Assembly: GCA_013396635.1 (NCBI GenBank)
Contig: WBMW01005475.1
Location: 1 to 64,000, forward strand
Direction: 5' to 3'
Length of the DNA: 64,000 nucleotides
Source: Penelope pileata
Lineage: Eukaryota > Chordata > Aves > Galliformes > Cracidae
Below, one piece after another: positions 1 to 11,600 of this stretch (the first letter of the stretch is position 1; every line of letters begins with the position of its first letter). Below the pieces are notes generated by a model that was not told the origin of the DNA, searched no databases, and worked only from the letters and a program-made list of their open reading frames with translations. A program made the translations under genes and the position numbers.

Positions 1-540
1 CGACAGTGTCATGGGACCCTGGGGGGATGTCCCCAGGGGGGTGTCACGCGCTGGGGTGGGAATTTGGGGGTCTCTGATGCAAAGAGGGGGCCATCAACCT
101 CCCTCTGCCGCTGTTCAGCCCTCCCAGAAGCACCCCATCACCCACCCACGCTGTGTCCCTGAAAATGGGGGTGCTCCAGGGGAGCCCCTGCAGAGCTGCC
201 CCAGCCGTGCCCACCCCCATGGCACTGCGCTGGAAGCCCCCACGCCTGCAGAACATGCAGGGCCCCCCCAGCTCCTGCAGCAGAGCATCCCTCCAGGCAG
301 CGAGCTGAGCATCGGGGAGCCATCACATCCCAAAGGCTTTGCACCAACAGGGTGCCCAAACCCCTGGAAAAGGGCTTTCCAGCCCCTCTGGGGGAGAGAC
401 AGGTGACCCCTCCACTGCTGCAGGGGGGCCCAGGTCCTGGCAGGGAGCAGGGAGCAGCCCCATGGCTCCCAGCCCTGCACCCTGGGGGTGCTGCTACCCC
501 CGCTCATGGGGGAAACGACACGGCTGTGGCAAAGCCTGGG

Positions 541-690
541 CTCAGCAGAAATCCGTGAGCATCGCTAATTGGCGGTCTGTTGAGGGTGATTATTATAATT
601 AACTCAGACGTCAGAAATTGCAAGTGACATGTAAAAACTCATCCCAGCTCCCGAATTTTTTATATAACAGCATCAGGAGGCTTTTTGTGC
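541..690. promoter_or_regulatory. Candidate conserved non-coding element
   Basis: An AT-rich island sits abruptly in GC-rich flanks. It contains homeodomain-type cores (GCTAATTGG, TATAATTAAC), a CRE-like GACGTCAG near 607-615 and a TATA-like run near 657-665, and no coding frame. Such composition contrast with clustered homeodomain sites is typical of developmental enhancers. The call is inference from composition only; cross-species alignment would decide it. Confidence 0.3.
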
Positions 691-831
691 CCTCCCCTGC
701 TCCTGCCAGATGGGTTTTCACAGGGGTGCCTGCTCCCCAAAAAAAGACTCACAGTGGCATTCATGCCCTTGGTTTGCAGGGGGGGCAGGACCCCCACCTC
801 CCACCTCCCCCAGCATCTGCTGTGCATGCAG

Positions 832-1272
832 CCTGGGGTGCTCACAGGGAGCCCCTGGGGTGCTTGTAGGGATCCTGTGGGTGCCCACAGACCTTGGGGT
901 GCTTGTATGGAGCCCATGAGCACCCATAGACCTTGGGGTGCTTATAGGGACCCTGTGGATAGACAGACCCTGGGATGCTTATATGGAGCCCATGGGCACC
1001 CACAGACCTTGGAGTGCTTATAGGGATCCCATAGGCACCCACAGACCTTGGGGTGCTTATAGGGATCCTACGAATAGACACAGACCCTGGGGTGCTTATA
1101 TGGAGCCCCTGGGTACCCACAGACCTTGGAGTGCTTTACAGGGATCCCATAGGTACCCACAGACCTTGGGGTGCTTATACAGAGCCCCTGGGTACCCATA
1201 TACCTTGAGGTGCTTGTAGAGATCCTATAGGCACCCACAGACCTTGGGGTGCTCATATGGAGCCCATGGGCT
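832..1272. repeat. Minisatellite, about 39-bp unit, about 12 copies
   Basis: Degenerate tandem copies of a unit with core CTTGGGGTGCTTATAGGGA recur every 38-40 bp (cores near 833, 857, 893, 933, 971, 1009, 1048, 1088, 1127, 1167, 1205 and 1243). Two unit types mostly alternate: one reads TATGGAGCCCATGGG after the core, the other TAGGGATCCCATAGG. This suggests a dimeric, roughly 78-bp higher-order period with one break near 1009-1048. The long open frames across it are repeat artefacts. Confidence 0.93.
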
Positions 1273-3288
1273 GTCACACACCGACAGTGCCCTGTATTCC
1301 TCCTGCAAGGGGAAGAACCTCTTTCCTGGAAAGGGCTCTTGGGCAATTTTTGCTTCATGCCCTCAAGTGAAACGCAGCCCAGGAGAGCAGGGCTGTGCAC
1401 AAAGCACAGGGGAAGGTGGTGACCGCTCCGGAAAGCAGCCAGGGGTTCGGAGGCAGGAGGATGTGATGCAAAATCCTGCTGCAGGGAACAGGGACAGAGC
1501 ACGCCCAGAGGAACACCAGCAGCCCCGGCAGCATCTGTGCTGCCAGCAGGCTCAGAAAGCCCAAACGTTGTCCTTGTGTGCATGCATGCAGCTCCTCTAC
1601 TGGGGCTGTGCATGCATCCAGGCAGGGACCTCCTCCTGCAGAAGCACACGGCGTGGGGCAGCATGGCACAACCTTGCTGGGCGTTAGACAGAGCCCAGCG
1701 CTGTGCAGCCACATGGCACTCACCCTCCAGGATGGCACGGACTGAGGGATTCCGTTCAGATTTGCAAGATGAGGTTTCTACTGTACGTCCAGCCAAGTCC
1801 TCCCGTGCTTTTTCCCAGCCCAGAGCACAGCACAGTGATGTCCCCGTCCTCTCTGTCCCCAGGAGCTCAGCACCCCCCAGCACCCCTCTGCCCCACCACA
1901 ACCACGCAACGCAGCAGCACTGCAGCACCCCGCATCGCTGTGACACCAACACCTAAGGAAGCCACTCTCCCAGCCTGGCCCTCTGCAAATCCCTCCTAAT
2001 CCAATCTCTTTTAGCGGCATTAAGCCGGACCCTCCCATGCTGAACACCTCTATTTGCACAACAGTTGGGGAAATCCTCTTGTTTCCTTCTTCCTGGTTGC
2101 ATCACCCAGGCAGAGGTCACCGGAGCTGTGTTCTGTGTGTTCTGCTGCTGAGCGTGGGGATGGAAGGGGGCTGCTGGCACCGGGGCTGGGTGAGCTGAGA
2201 GATGCTGCAGGTCCCCATTGGGTTCCTTCACTTCCACATTTTCCTTTGCTGGGTGCTTATGTGCTTCTAAATATCAGGTTTTTCTCTCTGCTCCCTGCTG
2301 CTGGCTGTGGGATGCTCAGCACCTGGGGGGCACAGCAGCATCTCCAGGATACGGTGCAGAGCACAGCTCGCAGCTGGCAGGGATGCAGCATCCTCACCGC
2401 TGCCTTCTTAATGCAGGAAAAAGCCCCCACGTGTCCGCCCGGGCTGCAACGGGTGCAGGCAGAGCTCTGCACCCCCCCACCCATCCCTGCTGCCCGGGGT
2501 GAGCAGGGAGCGAGCACAGAGCACAAAGGTCAGGCTCAGCACGCTGCTGTCACAGCGGGGCAGCTCCTGGGTGCCATGGGCACCACGTGGCATTGGGGAG
2601 CTGCTGGCACAGGGGGAGGTCGCTGGCAGAGCACCAGGTGCTGTTTCCTGCTTGTGTCTCAGAACCCCAATGGGTTTTTCCCCGTGTTTCCCATCCCAAA
2701 GGGATGCGGGAGGCCCTGGCTCCAGCACAAGGCACTTGCAGTCCTCTGCTGTTGGATGCAGAACAAAAAAAAAAGCAAAACAGGAAATCGCTGCATCCGC
2801 AGGGAGCAGCATCCCTAATTGTTCTGCATTAAAAGCTTCCAAAGTCGTAAGCACTGTAACCAAGAAGAGGAAAGCGGTTAAAGGAACTCCAGGAGCCACC
2901 AAGGCAGCTCCGCTCCCCCTCTGCGATGCGGGATGGGGCTGCTCCTATGGGGACAGGGACAGCTGCCACCTCCACAACCTTCCATGGTGACACGCAGGCT
3001 GTTCCTGCCCCATGCATAGTTTTGCTTTTTGCCTTCAATCCATATCCAGCAGCTCTCCTTCCAGCGGGCACCAAGCGGGGCCCCCTGCGTGCTCCGGGGG
3101 TGGGCAGAGCCTCCAGCACAGCTCTGCCAGCACTGACCGCTGCGATGGGGAATTGAAGGAATAAGGGAGAAATTTAGGGAATAAAGGAGAGGACAAATGA
3201 GGAGCACTGCTGATGCAGCCACCACTTTTCTGTCCCCACAGGTGCCAGCCCCGCTGCAGGGCACTGCCGGGAGCTCCCAGCACTTTGC
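1273..3288. other. Intergenic, no gene seen
   Basis: This stretch is GC-rich, bird-typical non-coding sequence. Open frames overlap on both strands without splice context or recognisable protein similarity. Nothing here supports a gene, RNA or transposon. Confidence 0.5.
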
Positions 3289-3631
3289 AAACACCAGGTG
3301 CCATCCCTGTGCCACCAGGGAGGGACAAACACTGGGTGCCACCCCTGTGCCACTCCTGTGTCAAAGAAATGGTGCCACCCCCATGCCACAAACACAAGGT
3401 GCCACCCCTGTGCCACCAAAGAGGGGCAAATGCCAGGTGCCGCCTCTTTGCCACCAAGGAGGGGCAAGCATCGGGTGCCACCTCTGTGCCACAAACTCCA
3501 GGTGCCACCCCTGTGCCACCAAGGAGGGGCAAGCACCAAGTGCCACCCCTGTTACACCGAGGAGGGGCAAATGCTGGGTGCCACCAAGACGGGACAAGAA
3601 CCAGGTGCCACCCCCCTGCCACCAAGGAGGT
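3289..3631. repeat. Minisatellite, about 36-39-bp unit, about 9-10 copies
   Basis: Tandem degenerate copies of a unit built on GGTGCCACCCCTGTGCCACC followed by AAGGAGGGGCAA. Some copies are truncated (3350-3400, 3480-3510). The unit has no similarity to the 0.8-1.3-kb minisatellite. Open frames crossing it on both strands are caused by a period divisible by three in most copies. Confidence 0.9.
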
Positions 3632-5239
3632 GCCCGCAGCAGCACACGGGCACACCCCAAACCCAGCCCTGCACTCTGAGGACGGGTTCATCCCACTGGG
3701 CCGTGGCCAGGACCCGCAGCACCGATCCCCCAACCCCAGCTGTGCCACCCCAGCCCTGCTCCCTCCCATCCTCACCCCCGGCCGCAGCACAACGCGCTCC
3801 CGAACCATCTCAGGGGAGGAAATCCAACGTTATAAACAAGCAGCTTCATTTCTCCCTGACACTGAACAACCCTCACTGCCAGCTCTGCAGCAGTTTCCCA
3901 TCCCCGGAGCCGGGAGCTGCTCCGATTCATTTCTAGCCCTGAGCTCACGTGGGCAGCGCCGGGGCTGCAGCATCCTCACTGCCACCAGGCAAGGGGACCA
4001 TCTGCAGGGGGAGAAATGAGTGATGCTGCAATTCCCACTGCTGCTAGGGAAGGAAAGCACTGCTGAGCTCTGGTGCACCCTGCAATTGGGTTGGATGTTG
4101 TTTCGGAGGAGCTGGGGATATTTCGGGCTGTGGGACGATGGCAAAGCAAAGGAGGAGGAATGTGATGGAACGAGGAGATGTCAGCACATCAGCAGCCCCA
4201 AGGCCATTGCACGGCCTCCGAGGAGCGTTGTAAGGGCACTGGGGATGCTGTGGGCACCAATGTGGGATGATGCTGGGGAGCTGATGGCACAGGCCCTGCT
4301 CGGACGTACTGGAAGGGCTGCAGCAGAGGGGCAGAGCAGAGTGATAATTCCGTTCTGCAGAACCATGGGATCTGCAATGGAGGGTGAAATCACTTTCAGG
4401 GGATGTTTTGGGATGGAAAATAGCACAACAAATGAGCTCAGCGCTGTCCTGGCTGACTCAGCTAATCCCTGGCCGCAGGCAGACAGCTCAGATGCTATCA
4501 TCCCTCCTCGGGTGCCAAAATCCTGAGGCTGAGTGGCGGCAGCTGCAGGAGAGCTGCTGGAACGGTGCAGAACCCACCCTTATTTCAGGGCTCAATGGTG
4601 GGGCTGCACCCCCTGCTTCCCCTCAGGCACAGGGATGCTGCTGGGTACAACATCAGGAGCGGTGAGGGAGCATCTCAGCACACATCCTGCCCCACAGCTC
4701 CGCGTCCCCCCCATGACAGCACTCCTGCAGGGGAGATGATATTCAAGCGTTGTCTGCAGCGCTGCAATTCCACCTTCTGCATGTGGAACGGTGCAGGGGG
4801 CAGCTGCAAAAGGAGCACAACCCCTCTGCAGGGCCAGCACACGGTCCCCTCTCTCCGCAGTGGCATTCCCCATCCCGGGTCAGCGTGTCCCACGGTGGCA
4901 GCAGGCAGCGAGCCAGGCACGAACAGGCCGTGCCCTGCAGGCTGTGCAATTACAGCAAACAAAGAGGGAGAGGGGAACAGCACGGCGTGGAGCTGCACGC
5001 TGCCTGGCTCCACGCTGGCTGCTCACTGCCAGATCTCCCTGCCACCACCGCTGCTGCTTTGGGAGAGGAAAGGGCCCCTGCTTGCCTCCAGCTGCGCCAT
5101 GTAGGCACTGAGTGCTCACAGGGGCCAATCTGGCACCTTCTCCCCCAGCAAAGCGGCGCGATCCAAGATGCGGTCGCGGATTACGGCCCCTAAAGGCAGC
5201 GAGCGAGGTGCCCACAAGCTGCAGGCGAGGTCTCGCCCT
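3632..5239. other. Intergenic, no gene seen
   Basis: GC-rich non-coding sequence with many short overlapping frames on both strands. I find no splice-flanked coding segment, RNA gene or transposon. Confidence 0.45.
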
Positions 5240-5380
5240 TCCAGAGCTGCAGAAAACCAAATGTCTGTGTTGTTTACCCGAGCAGCTCGCAGCGCTCTGA
5301 AATCAAAGGGCTCAGGCGCAGCCATCGGGCGCATCGCTCGCAGCCCTCCCCTCCTCGTTTGGTTTTAATTAGCGGCAATG
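5240..5380. promoter_or_regulatory. Candidate enhancer-like element
   Basis: Within 140 bp there is a forkhead core TGTTTAC (5271-5277), a TCF/LEF-like ATCAAAG (about 5302-5308) and a homeodomain TTAATTAGC (about 5366-5374), in CpG-containing but non-coding sequence. The clustering suggests a regulatory element. Single motifs this short occur by chance, so the call rests on the cluster only. Confidence 0.25.
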
Positions 5381-5450
5381 GGAGCCAGGCAGCACCAGCA
5401 GCGCTGTGCAGAGAGAGCAGAGCTCCCTCCTACGTGGGGTGGGAGGGCAT

Positions 5451-5527
5451 CCCAATATCACATCATCCCGTTATCACACATCCCCCCAATGTCACACGTC
5501 CCCCCAATAATCACATCACCCCGATAC
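5451..5527. repeat. Short degenerate tandem repeat, about 18 bp x 4
   Basis: Four imperfect copies of a unit like CCAATATCACACATCCCC lie back to back. It is too short and degenerate to carry function that can be inferred. Confidence 0.7.
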
Positions 5528-6179
5528 CAGGAGCAGGGGTGGGATGAAGGCATGTGAGGAGGGAAGGAGGTCACTGCCAAAGGGACGACGGGATGCAGGG
5601 ACACGGGGTCAGGGCAGGGGGCAGCTGCAGTACCTGTCTGGGAATAATCCCTACTCCTGGAGGTGAGAAAATAGGAAAAAGCTCCAGGGAGAAGCCGGCC
5701 CCAGAGGAAAACACCACAGGGAGGTGAGAAACGGAGGCTGAAAGGGAGAGAGGGAGGAGAGTGGCTCCAGGTAGAACTGTAGAGCAATTGGCACTCTCTG
5801 GCCCAGCGGTGACACACAATGTTTGCAGCGGGTTTGTATTATCTTCAGGCACCAGCGTGGCAGACTGAGGCGGTGGTGGGAAGGGCTGGGAGCACACAGA
5901 GCAGGATGCGGGGCTGGCAGCAGGCTGGCATCTCCCCTCGCCCCAGGGCTGCAGGGATGGATGGATATGTGCCAGGTTGGCACAGGAGCTGCACACTGAA
6001 TAATTCAGATGCGCTGACGGCTGGCAGCAGCAGACCCAGCACCCCATGACCTTCACCATCAGTGCCCCAAGGTGGCTGGGCACAAGGATGTCCATGTCCC
6101 AAAGGGAGCCAGGATTGCCAGGTTCCACGGCATTCAGATCTTGGGGGTGCCAGCTCCCTGGATGCCACCCCCAGGGCTG

Positions 6180-6350
6180 CTCCGGTCCCGAGGTGCAGCG
6201 CCGGGTCCCCGCGGGCGGAGGCGGTCTTATGGCGCCCCCTGGCGGGCGCGCCGCGCCACAGCCCCGCTCTGCCGCCCCCCGGGGGACGCCGAGCCCACGG
6301 CCGCGGGTGGGGGGCGAGGACACGCGGTGGCCTCCAGCCCCGGTCCCACA
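6180..6350. promoter_or_regulatory. GC-rich, CpG-rich patch
   Basis: A roughly 170-bp block has very high GC and many CpGs (GCGGGCGGAGGCGG, GGGCGCGCCGCGCC), unlike its flanks. It holds the CTCF-like motif annotated separately. No coding exon or recognisable promoter of a known gene is seen. It could be a small CpG island, an insulator, or the start of an unannotated transcript. Confidence 0.45.
6232..6245 (-). promoter_or_regulatory. CTCF-like binding motif
   Basis: The plus strand reads GCGCCCCCTGGCGG, the reverse complement of CCGCCAGGGGGCGC. This is a near-perfect match to the vertebrate CTCF core (CCRSNAGRGGGCGC type), so the motif lies on the minus strand. Occupancy cannot be seen from sequence. 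Confidence 0.6.
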
Positions 6351-6364
6351 GCCAGCGCGTGTCG

Positions 6365-6500
6365 GGCACACAAGTTAATTAGCACACGAGTGTGTCAGCG
6401 GGGATGGCGGTGTGAGAGCAAAAGGCTGACAACTGCAAGAAGCCAAAGAAGGATCACACATGTCTTTAATTAGCCGTGTAGAGCTTGCCACTAATTAACC
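6365..6500. promoter_or_regulatory. Candidate conserved non-coding element with three TAATTA cores
   Basis: Three homeodomain TAATTA-type cores occur in about 125 bp (near 6374, 6464 and 6491), directly beside the CpG-rich patch. The segment is abruptly less GC-rich than its left flank. Enhancer identity is inference. Confidence 0.3.
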
Positions 6501-7164
6501 TTTTGCATTAGGAAAAGGAGGTAAAAAGCAAAGCCCTGCTGGGAAGCTGGGTGAGCAAACATGGTCCGAATTACTCATCGTCCTCCCAGCGGCAGGGAGG
6601 GATGCAGAGGAGAGGGCAGCACTGTGTTTGGACAGCCCAATATTTCCCCATTTTGGTGACTCCAGACCTTTGGAAGCAGGAAACAGCAGCCCTTGGAATG
6701 AGGAGCAACGTGGGCACAGTTCCTCCCTCTTTCCCCAGTCCCCAGCCCCAGTGTGGAGTCTCCCAGCCCATGAGAGATGGTGTGGGTCTGTCCCCTCTGC
6801 ACCATGAGGGAGGGCAGATGTGCTCCCCTCTGTCACCCAGGGGTGAAACAGATGCTGGGAAGCAGCCAGAGAGTGGAAAATCCAAACCCTTCCATCAACA
6901 CCGAATGAAAGCCCCAATTCCAGGCAACTCCTGAGATGTGTGAAATGATGCTCTAGGTACAATGCCTGGACCGAACCACGTTCGGCTTGCTGGGAAGGCC
7001 TGGCTGCATGCATCTTCCAACAGCCAGAACAGAAGTCACAAGGAAGAGGAATGGTGAAGCCCAACGCGTCCTTCACATCCCATCCCCTGCTCTCCTGGCC
7101 CTGGGGTGAGGGCCCCAGCTGCTGCCCGGCCCTGGGCTCACTCAGGAAGCTGAGCTTCAGGCTC

Positions 7165-7250
7165 GTAGCTACAGCATTAAAAAGGGAGAGCCACCTTTCT
7201 GGAACCAACCCATCTGACTCCTCATTAAGGTAATAAAGGCTTAATGGATT
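7165..7250. promoter_or_regulatory. Candidate regulatory AT-rich island
   Basis: Repeated CATTAA/TTAATG cores (about 7174, 7222 and 7239) lie within 80 bp of otherwise GC-rich non-coding sequence. This is weak evidence for a homeodomain-bound element. Confidence 0.2.
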
Positions 7251-8649
7251 TTGAAACAAGCCAAGGAAGAAGAACAAGCATCACCACAAAAGCGGAGCAG
7301 AGAGCCCCAAGAGGAGAATGACAAAGAGCAGCTGCCAATGCAGCGCGGGCTGTGCCTGTCACAGCCACTGCCCTGCAGAGAGGGGACAACACACCCTCCT
7401 CTGCCTGCTCCTAGCTGGGGACACAGCCCCTCGCCAGCCCTGGCACTGCACTCACCCCTCACAAATGGAAGCTCATCCATCACCAGCCCTGGGGGAAGGA
7501 CCCAGCTGCTGGGGAACATCACTGAGGGTCACATGTGCCCCCTCTGTCCCCAGCCAGGGGCTGTGGCAAAGGGCTGGAGCGAGGCTCAGCAGTGCCCCAG
7601 GTGGGTGAAAGCTGCCCTATGCCTCTCTGGGGGGTGCTGAGCTGCCCAGCACCAAGCAATCAAACCTCCGAGTTCCTCTGGAAGGAGAGGGAGGACAGCA
7701 AGCCAGCATTTGGGAGCTGCATGTGGCTGGTGTTCAGAACACTGCCACTTAAAACTCCATTTGTGATCCTCAAAGGCCAAACATATGGTAGGAGTTACGC
7801 ACTCTGCCTCCGACATGTTTTACTGCTTTGCTCTGCTAAGGCTTGAAAGCCTGTGTGATTGCATATCGAACACTTCACGTAAAGGATGGGGTCAGATGGG
7901 CCTTCAGAAAATTAACAGATGGCATCAGAGGAAGGTATTGGGTGGGAAAAAAAGAAGGAAAGGATCACATTCACAGATGACTGCACTCAGGGACCCGTAA
8001 CAGCACACTCCAGCCTTGATTTAACTAGTGGCATTAAGAAGGCAGCGCCAGTTCCAGATTAAAAGCTCATGTGTGAACTCTGAGAGCTGATAGTTCAGTG
8101 TACCACTTCCAAGATTTGCTCACAGAAGTAACAACCTGCCAAGAAGTTTCCTGGCAGCACTGAGGCGTGTAGCTGGAAGCACAGCTCCAGAAAAGCCGCT
8201 GACAGCAGCGCTTGGGCCATTCACACCCAACTGGGGGCTCCTCCACACATCTGCACACAACCAGGCACAAGACACCCACATCCCATGAGGACGAACGAAT
8301 CCTCGGTGGCAGCTGAGCTCAAACCACAATGGCAAGTCCAAATTCTCAACATAATTGCTTTTTTTTTTTTTTGGAGAAGCGGGAAGAGCTGGGAGCCACG
8401 TGCAGCTCAGGTTAGCAGCTGTGTATGGTAGATGGAAGGGGAAGAACAGGGACTGAAAATGAGTTGGGATTTTGCAGCATGAGGTGTGTGCTTCCTGCAT
8501 ACTGCTCACCAAATAGGGAAGAACAAGGGAAAAGGAATTCTTACCACGAAGAGGAAGATGACAGAGTGCTGCGCATCAGGAAGGTGTTAACTTATCTGCT
8601 ACCTTTCTTTGGAACAAAGGAAAAGAAGCAAACAGAAATAAGTTCACAA
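7251..8649. other. Intergenic, no gene seen
   Basis: Apart from a T-run near 8361-8375, I see no exon, RNA gene or recognisable transposon on either strand. Confidence 0.4.
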
Positions 8650-8659
8650 AACCTTCGTT

Positions 8660-8665
8660 TTTATT
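8660..8665 (-). other. FBXO31: Candidate distal polyadenylation signal of FBXO31
   Basis: The plus strand TTTATT reads AATAAA on the minus strand, followed downstream on that strand by a G/T- and T-rich stretch (8600-8650). It is the most distal good signal before the tandem-repeat flank. A more proximal AATAAA lies at 13,071-13,076. Which is used cannot be told from sequence. Confidence 0.3.
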
Positions 8666-11600
8666 ATTTGAAATTGGAAAAGGCTCCTCGGGTAACAATG
8701 ATCAGGTGTAAAAGTAATACACAAATTCTGCTCAGCTTTCGGAGACCTGGGATGAAGGAGGCAAAGTGTTGCAAAGTCACGTCCGGATTTTATACAGCTC
8801 CTTCCTCTCAAACCCACACAGAAAGGGACAGACAGAACCCCACTCCTCAGGTGGGGATGCACAGGGCAGGGGAGCTGTCTGAACTGCAGCTATCATGTTC
8901 CACACAGACATTTGTGGCATGTAACAGAGGTGCTGGATGTCAAACAGTGCTTCAGAAAGAAAAGCTCACCCCATCCCTCTGCTCTACCACCTGCATGAAG
9001 CAGGGTTCTGCTGTTTCATCTTCCTTTTTAATAAGAACAACTTCAGAGAGATTTGTTGACACCCAGAGCCTGCTAGAGACACCCAGATCAGTCCATCAGT
9101 GTCACGGTAAAGTGGTGAGTGCAAAATACACATACAGGGTACACCTGCTTAGGGGAAGGAGGAATATCAGTCAATGAAAAAAAAAAAAAGTGCAGATTGC
9201 TTTAATTAAGCTCATGAACACAGCTGATCTGAGTGCTGCTTCTTGAAAATTAAAAAAAAAAAAGACTGCAATCCAAACAAAACCCATAATCATACCTTTT
9301 AATTTAGCACAAAGCTGGTGGCACTCAGATGCTGGGAAGTTATCTGCCACCCCACAGGCTGACCAGCCACCTCCCCCGTGTCAGTGTCCAGCTGCGGAGC
9401 AGTGCTGTCCCTCTGGCCTGCAGCAATCCTCTGGCAGCTGAACGCAGCAGAAGATGATTGGCCATGTGAGCAACCAGCTACAAGACAGAGTTAATAGATT
9501 ATCATCTCCTAAACTAGCAAGCTGAGATTATACAACCCATTTCCACACGACACCCAACACTCTCATTAAGTTCCACTAGTTTTTAATTAATAAAAGCAAT
9601 ACAAAGTCATCCTTCTTTGAAAGTAAACACTGAGCCAGCTGCAGTTTTTTCCTGTAGTTTCCACCTCCAAGCTTACACAGGAATTTGCTTTCTCCCCAGT
9701 CCATGTTTCCTATTTAATTGCCTCCAGCCTCTGCCATCCCATTCCACAGCAGCCAGGGCAGTGCCATACCAATCACCCCAGATCAGTGTCACTGGGGGGG
9801 AAAGCTGGTGGCCAAAGCTGCAAGTAGTTCTGTCCTTCCTCCTCCTCCTCCTCCACCAGAACACACACCTGACCGGTCTGTGCAGACTGAAATAGTTCTC
9901 CCACAGCCACAACGCTTGCTCAGAGCACGTTTATAGCTCTGAAATCAGCCCAACACAAACAAAGTGCCTGGATGACGATCTCTGATGTTCTGTTTTCCAG
10001 CTGGCCAAACCCATGTGTTTTGACAACACCAAGGGCAATCCAGGAACACAACACTGCTCAAGCACACTTGCCTCATGTTCCTAAACTAGGATTAATTAAA
10101 TGCTGTGGTTATTGGGGCAATGCTGCTCTGCAGCACTTTGCAAGCACTTTGTTTATGCCAAAACAGTTCCACCAAGAGCACTCCTACCCCTGACAAGTTG
10201 TTTTCCATCCTCCTCAGCATCTGGAACCAAGACACAAAGCTAATTGTCCCCAAGTTTTTCCTCAGAGCAAACAGGACAAGGGCAGGTCAGCAGCAGCAAT
10301 GTATCACCATCTGCCAGGCAGTGCCACATGTTATCCCCATCAACACCTCAGAGAGACATCCCAGAGAGCTGGGCAGCAAGGGAACAGGGTGCTGAGACAC
10401 GCTGGCAGGGCTGCCAGCTCTGATCCCACCTGCCCTGTGCTGGCAGCAGCTACCAGCAGACCTGGCTCCGGGTCCTGCCTGCTTTAAGCATTTATCTGCC
10501 ATGCCACAATACCTACATCTCTCCTCTTGTTCATTCCCCTCTCCCAAAGGCTTCAGAGCTGTGAGCTGCAATTCCCTGTGGCCTCATTCTGCTTTTCTCT
10601 GGAAGCAGGGATGTAACTGGATGGAAAGGACCCAGCAGAGGCACAGCAGCACCCGGAGCCCTCCTGCCTGGCTCTGCAGATTCACCGCCTCGTCGGCTTT
10701 CCCTGCTCAGAACAAAAGCAGTGGGAATTTGCTTCTGAAATATCACAAAAGCCTGCCAGGCTTTGAGGAGAAGAAGGTAAAAAGAAGAGGAACAGGAGGA
10801 GCATTAATACAGGATTTGCTATTTTCGCTGCCTTTGCTCTAGACAGAACAAAGCCACTGGAGCTGTGCCTTTCATCGAGCGCACGGTGACATTTTGAGGC
10901 CAAGCAGGTACACCGTACATCTACAAAGGCAGCAGCGAGGTGTGGAAGGTTCCTGCAGCACATCCAGCCTCTGCACAGCCCTTCAACCCAGCCGGGCAGG
11001 CAGGTTTTGCCTTCAGAGGGGACAGACCCTTAACCCCTGCCACAAAAAAGGCTCTGAAGTGACAAGCTGCACGCAGAGGAACGGCCCCAGGCAGGAGCAC
11101 AGCAGCTGCACAAGGTGCCAGCAGGCAGCCAACAGGTCCCTGCAAGCAGCAGCACAGACCTGCGCTGAGCAAAGCAAAGCTCTCCTGCCATCTGGTGCCC
11201 AAGGCAGGCTCCTGTCATCAAGGGGAACCTGAGCTGCAGGTCACAGCTTCTAAAAGCACTTTGCGACACAGCAGTGAATCACAGCTACAACACCTCTACA
11301 TACCCAGGCAACCCAGCAGGGAGTTTTGGGGAGAGCAGCTGAAGTCAGGGTCTGTACTTCAGAGACAGTGCCTCAGGTCTCAGGCCGAGCTTGTGGAGCA
11401 TTCAGCACAGGCTGGATTCTCAATCTTAGAGAAGCAAAAGCTATTAAGACAGTTATGCAAAACTTCAGGGCTGTCTTTTTTTTTTTTTTTGTCAGGTGAG
11501 TGGGGATGCTGAAGGAAGGGGGAATCCAGAAATCAGAAGCACAGATACTTTTGCAACCGAAGCAGAGGTGGTTTTAGGGATAAGGGATTAAAACAGCTGC

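Noticed and set aside
1068..1952. 294-codon open frame on the minus strand
   Set aside because: Half of it is the minisatellite read in a frame kept open by a 39-bp period. There is no protein similarity or splice context.
3035..3808. Long frames on both strands across the 3.3-3.6-kb repeat
   Set aside because: The repeated GGTHLVF- and CHPCAT-like peptides are translations of the tandem unit; several frames are open at once.
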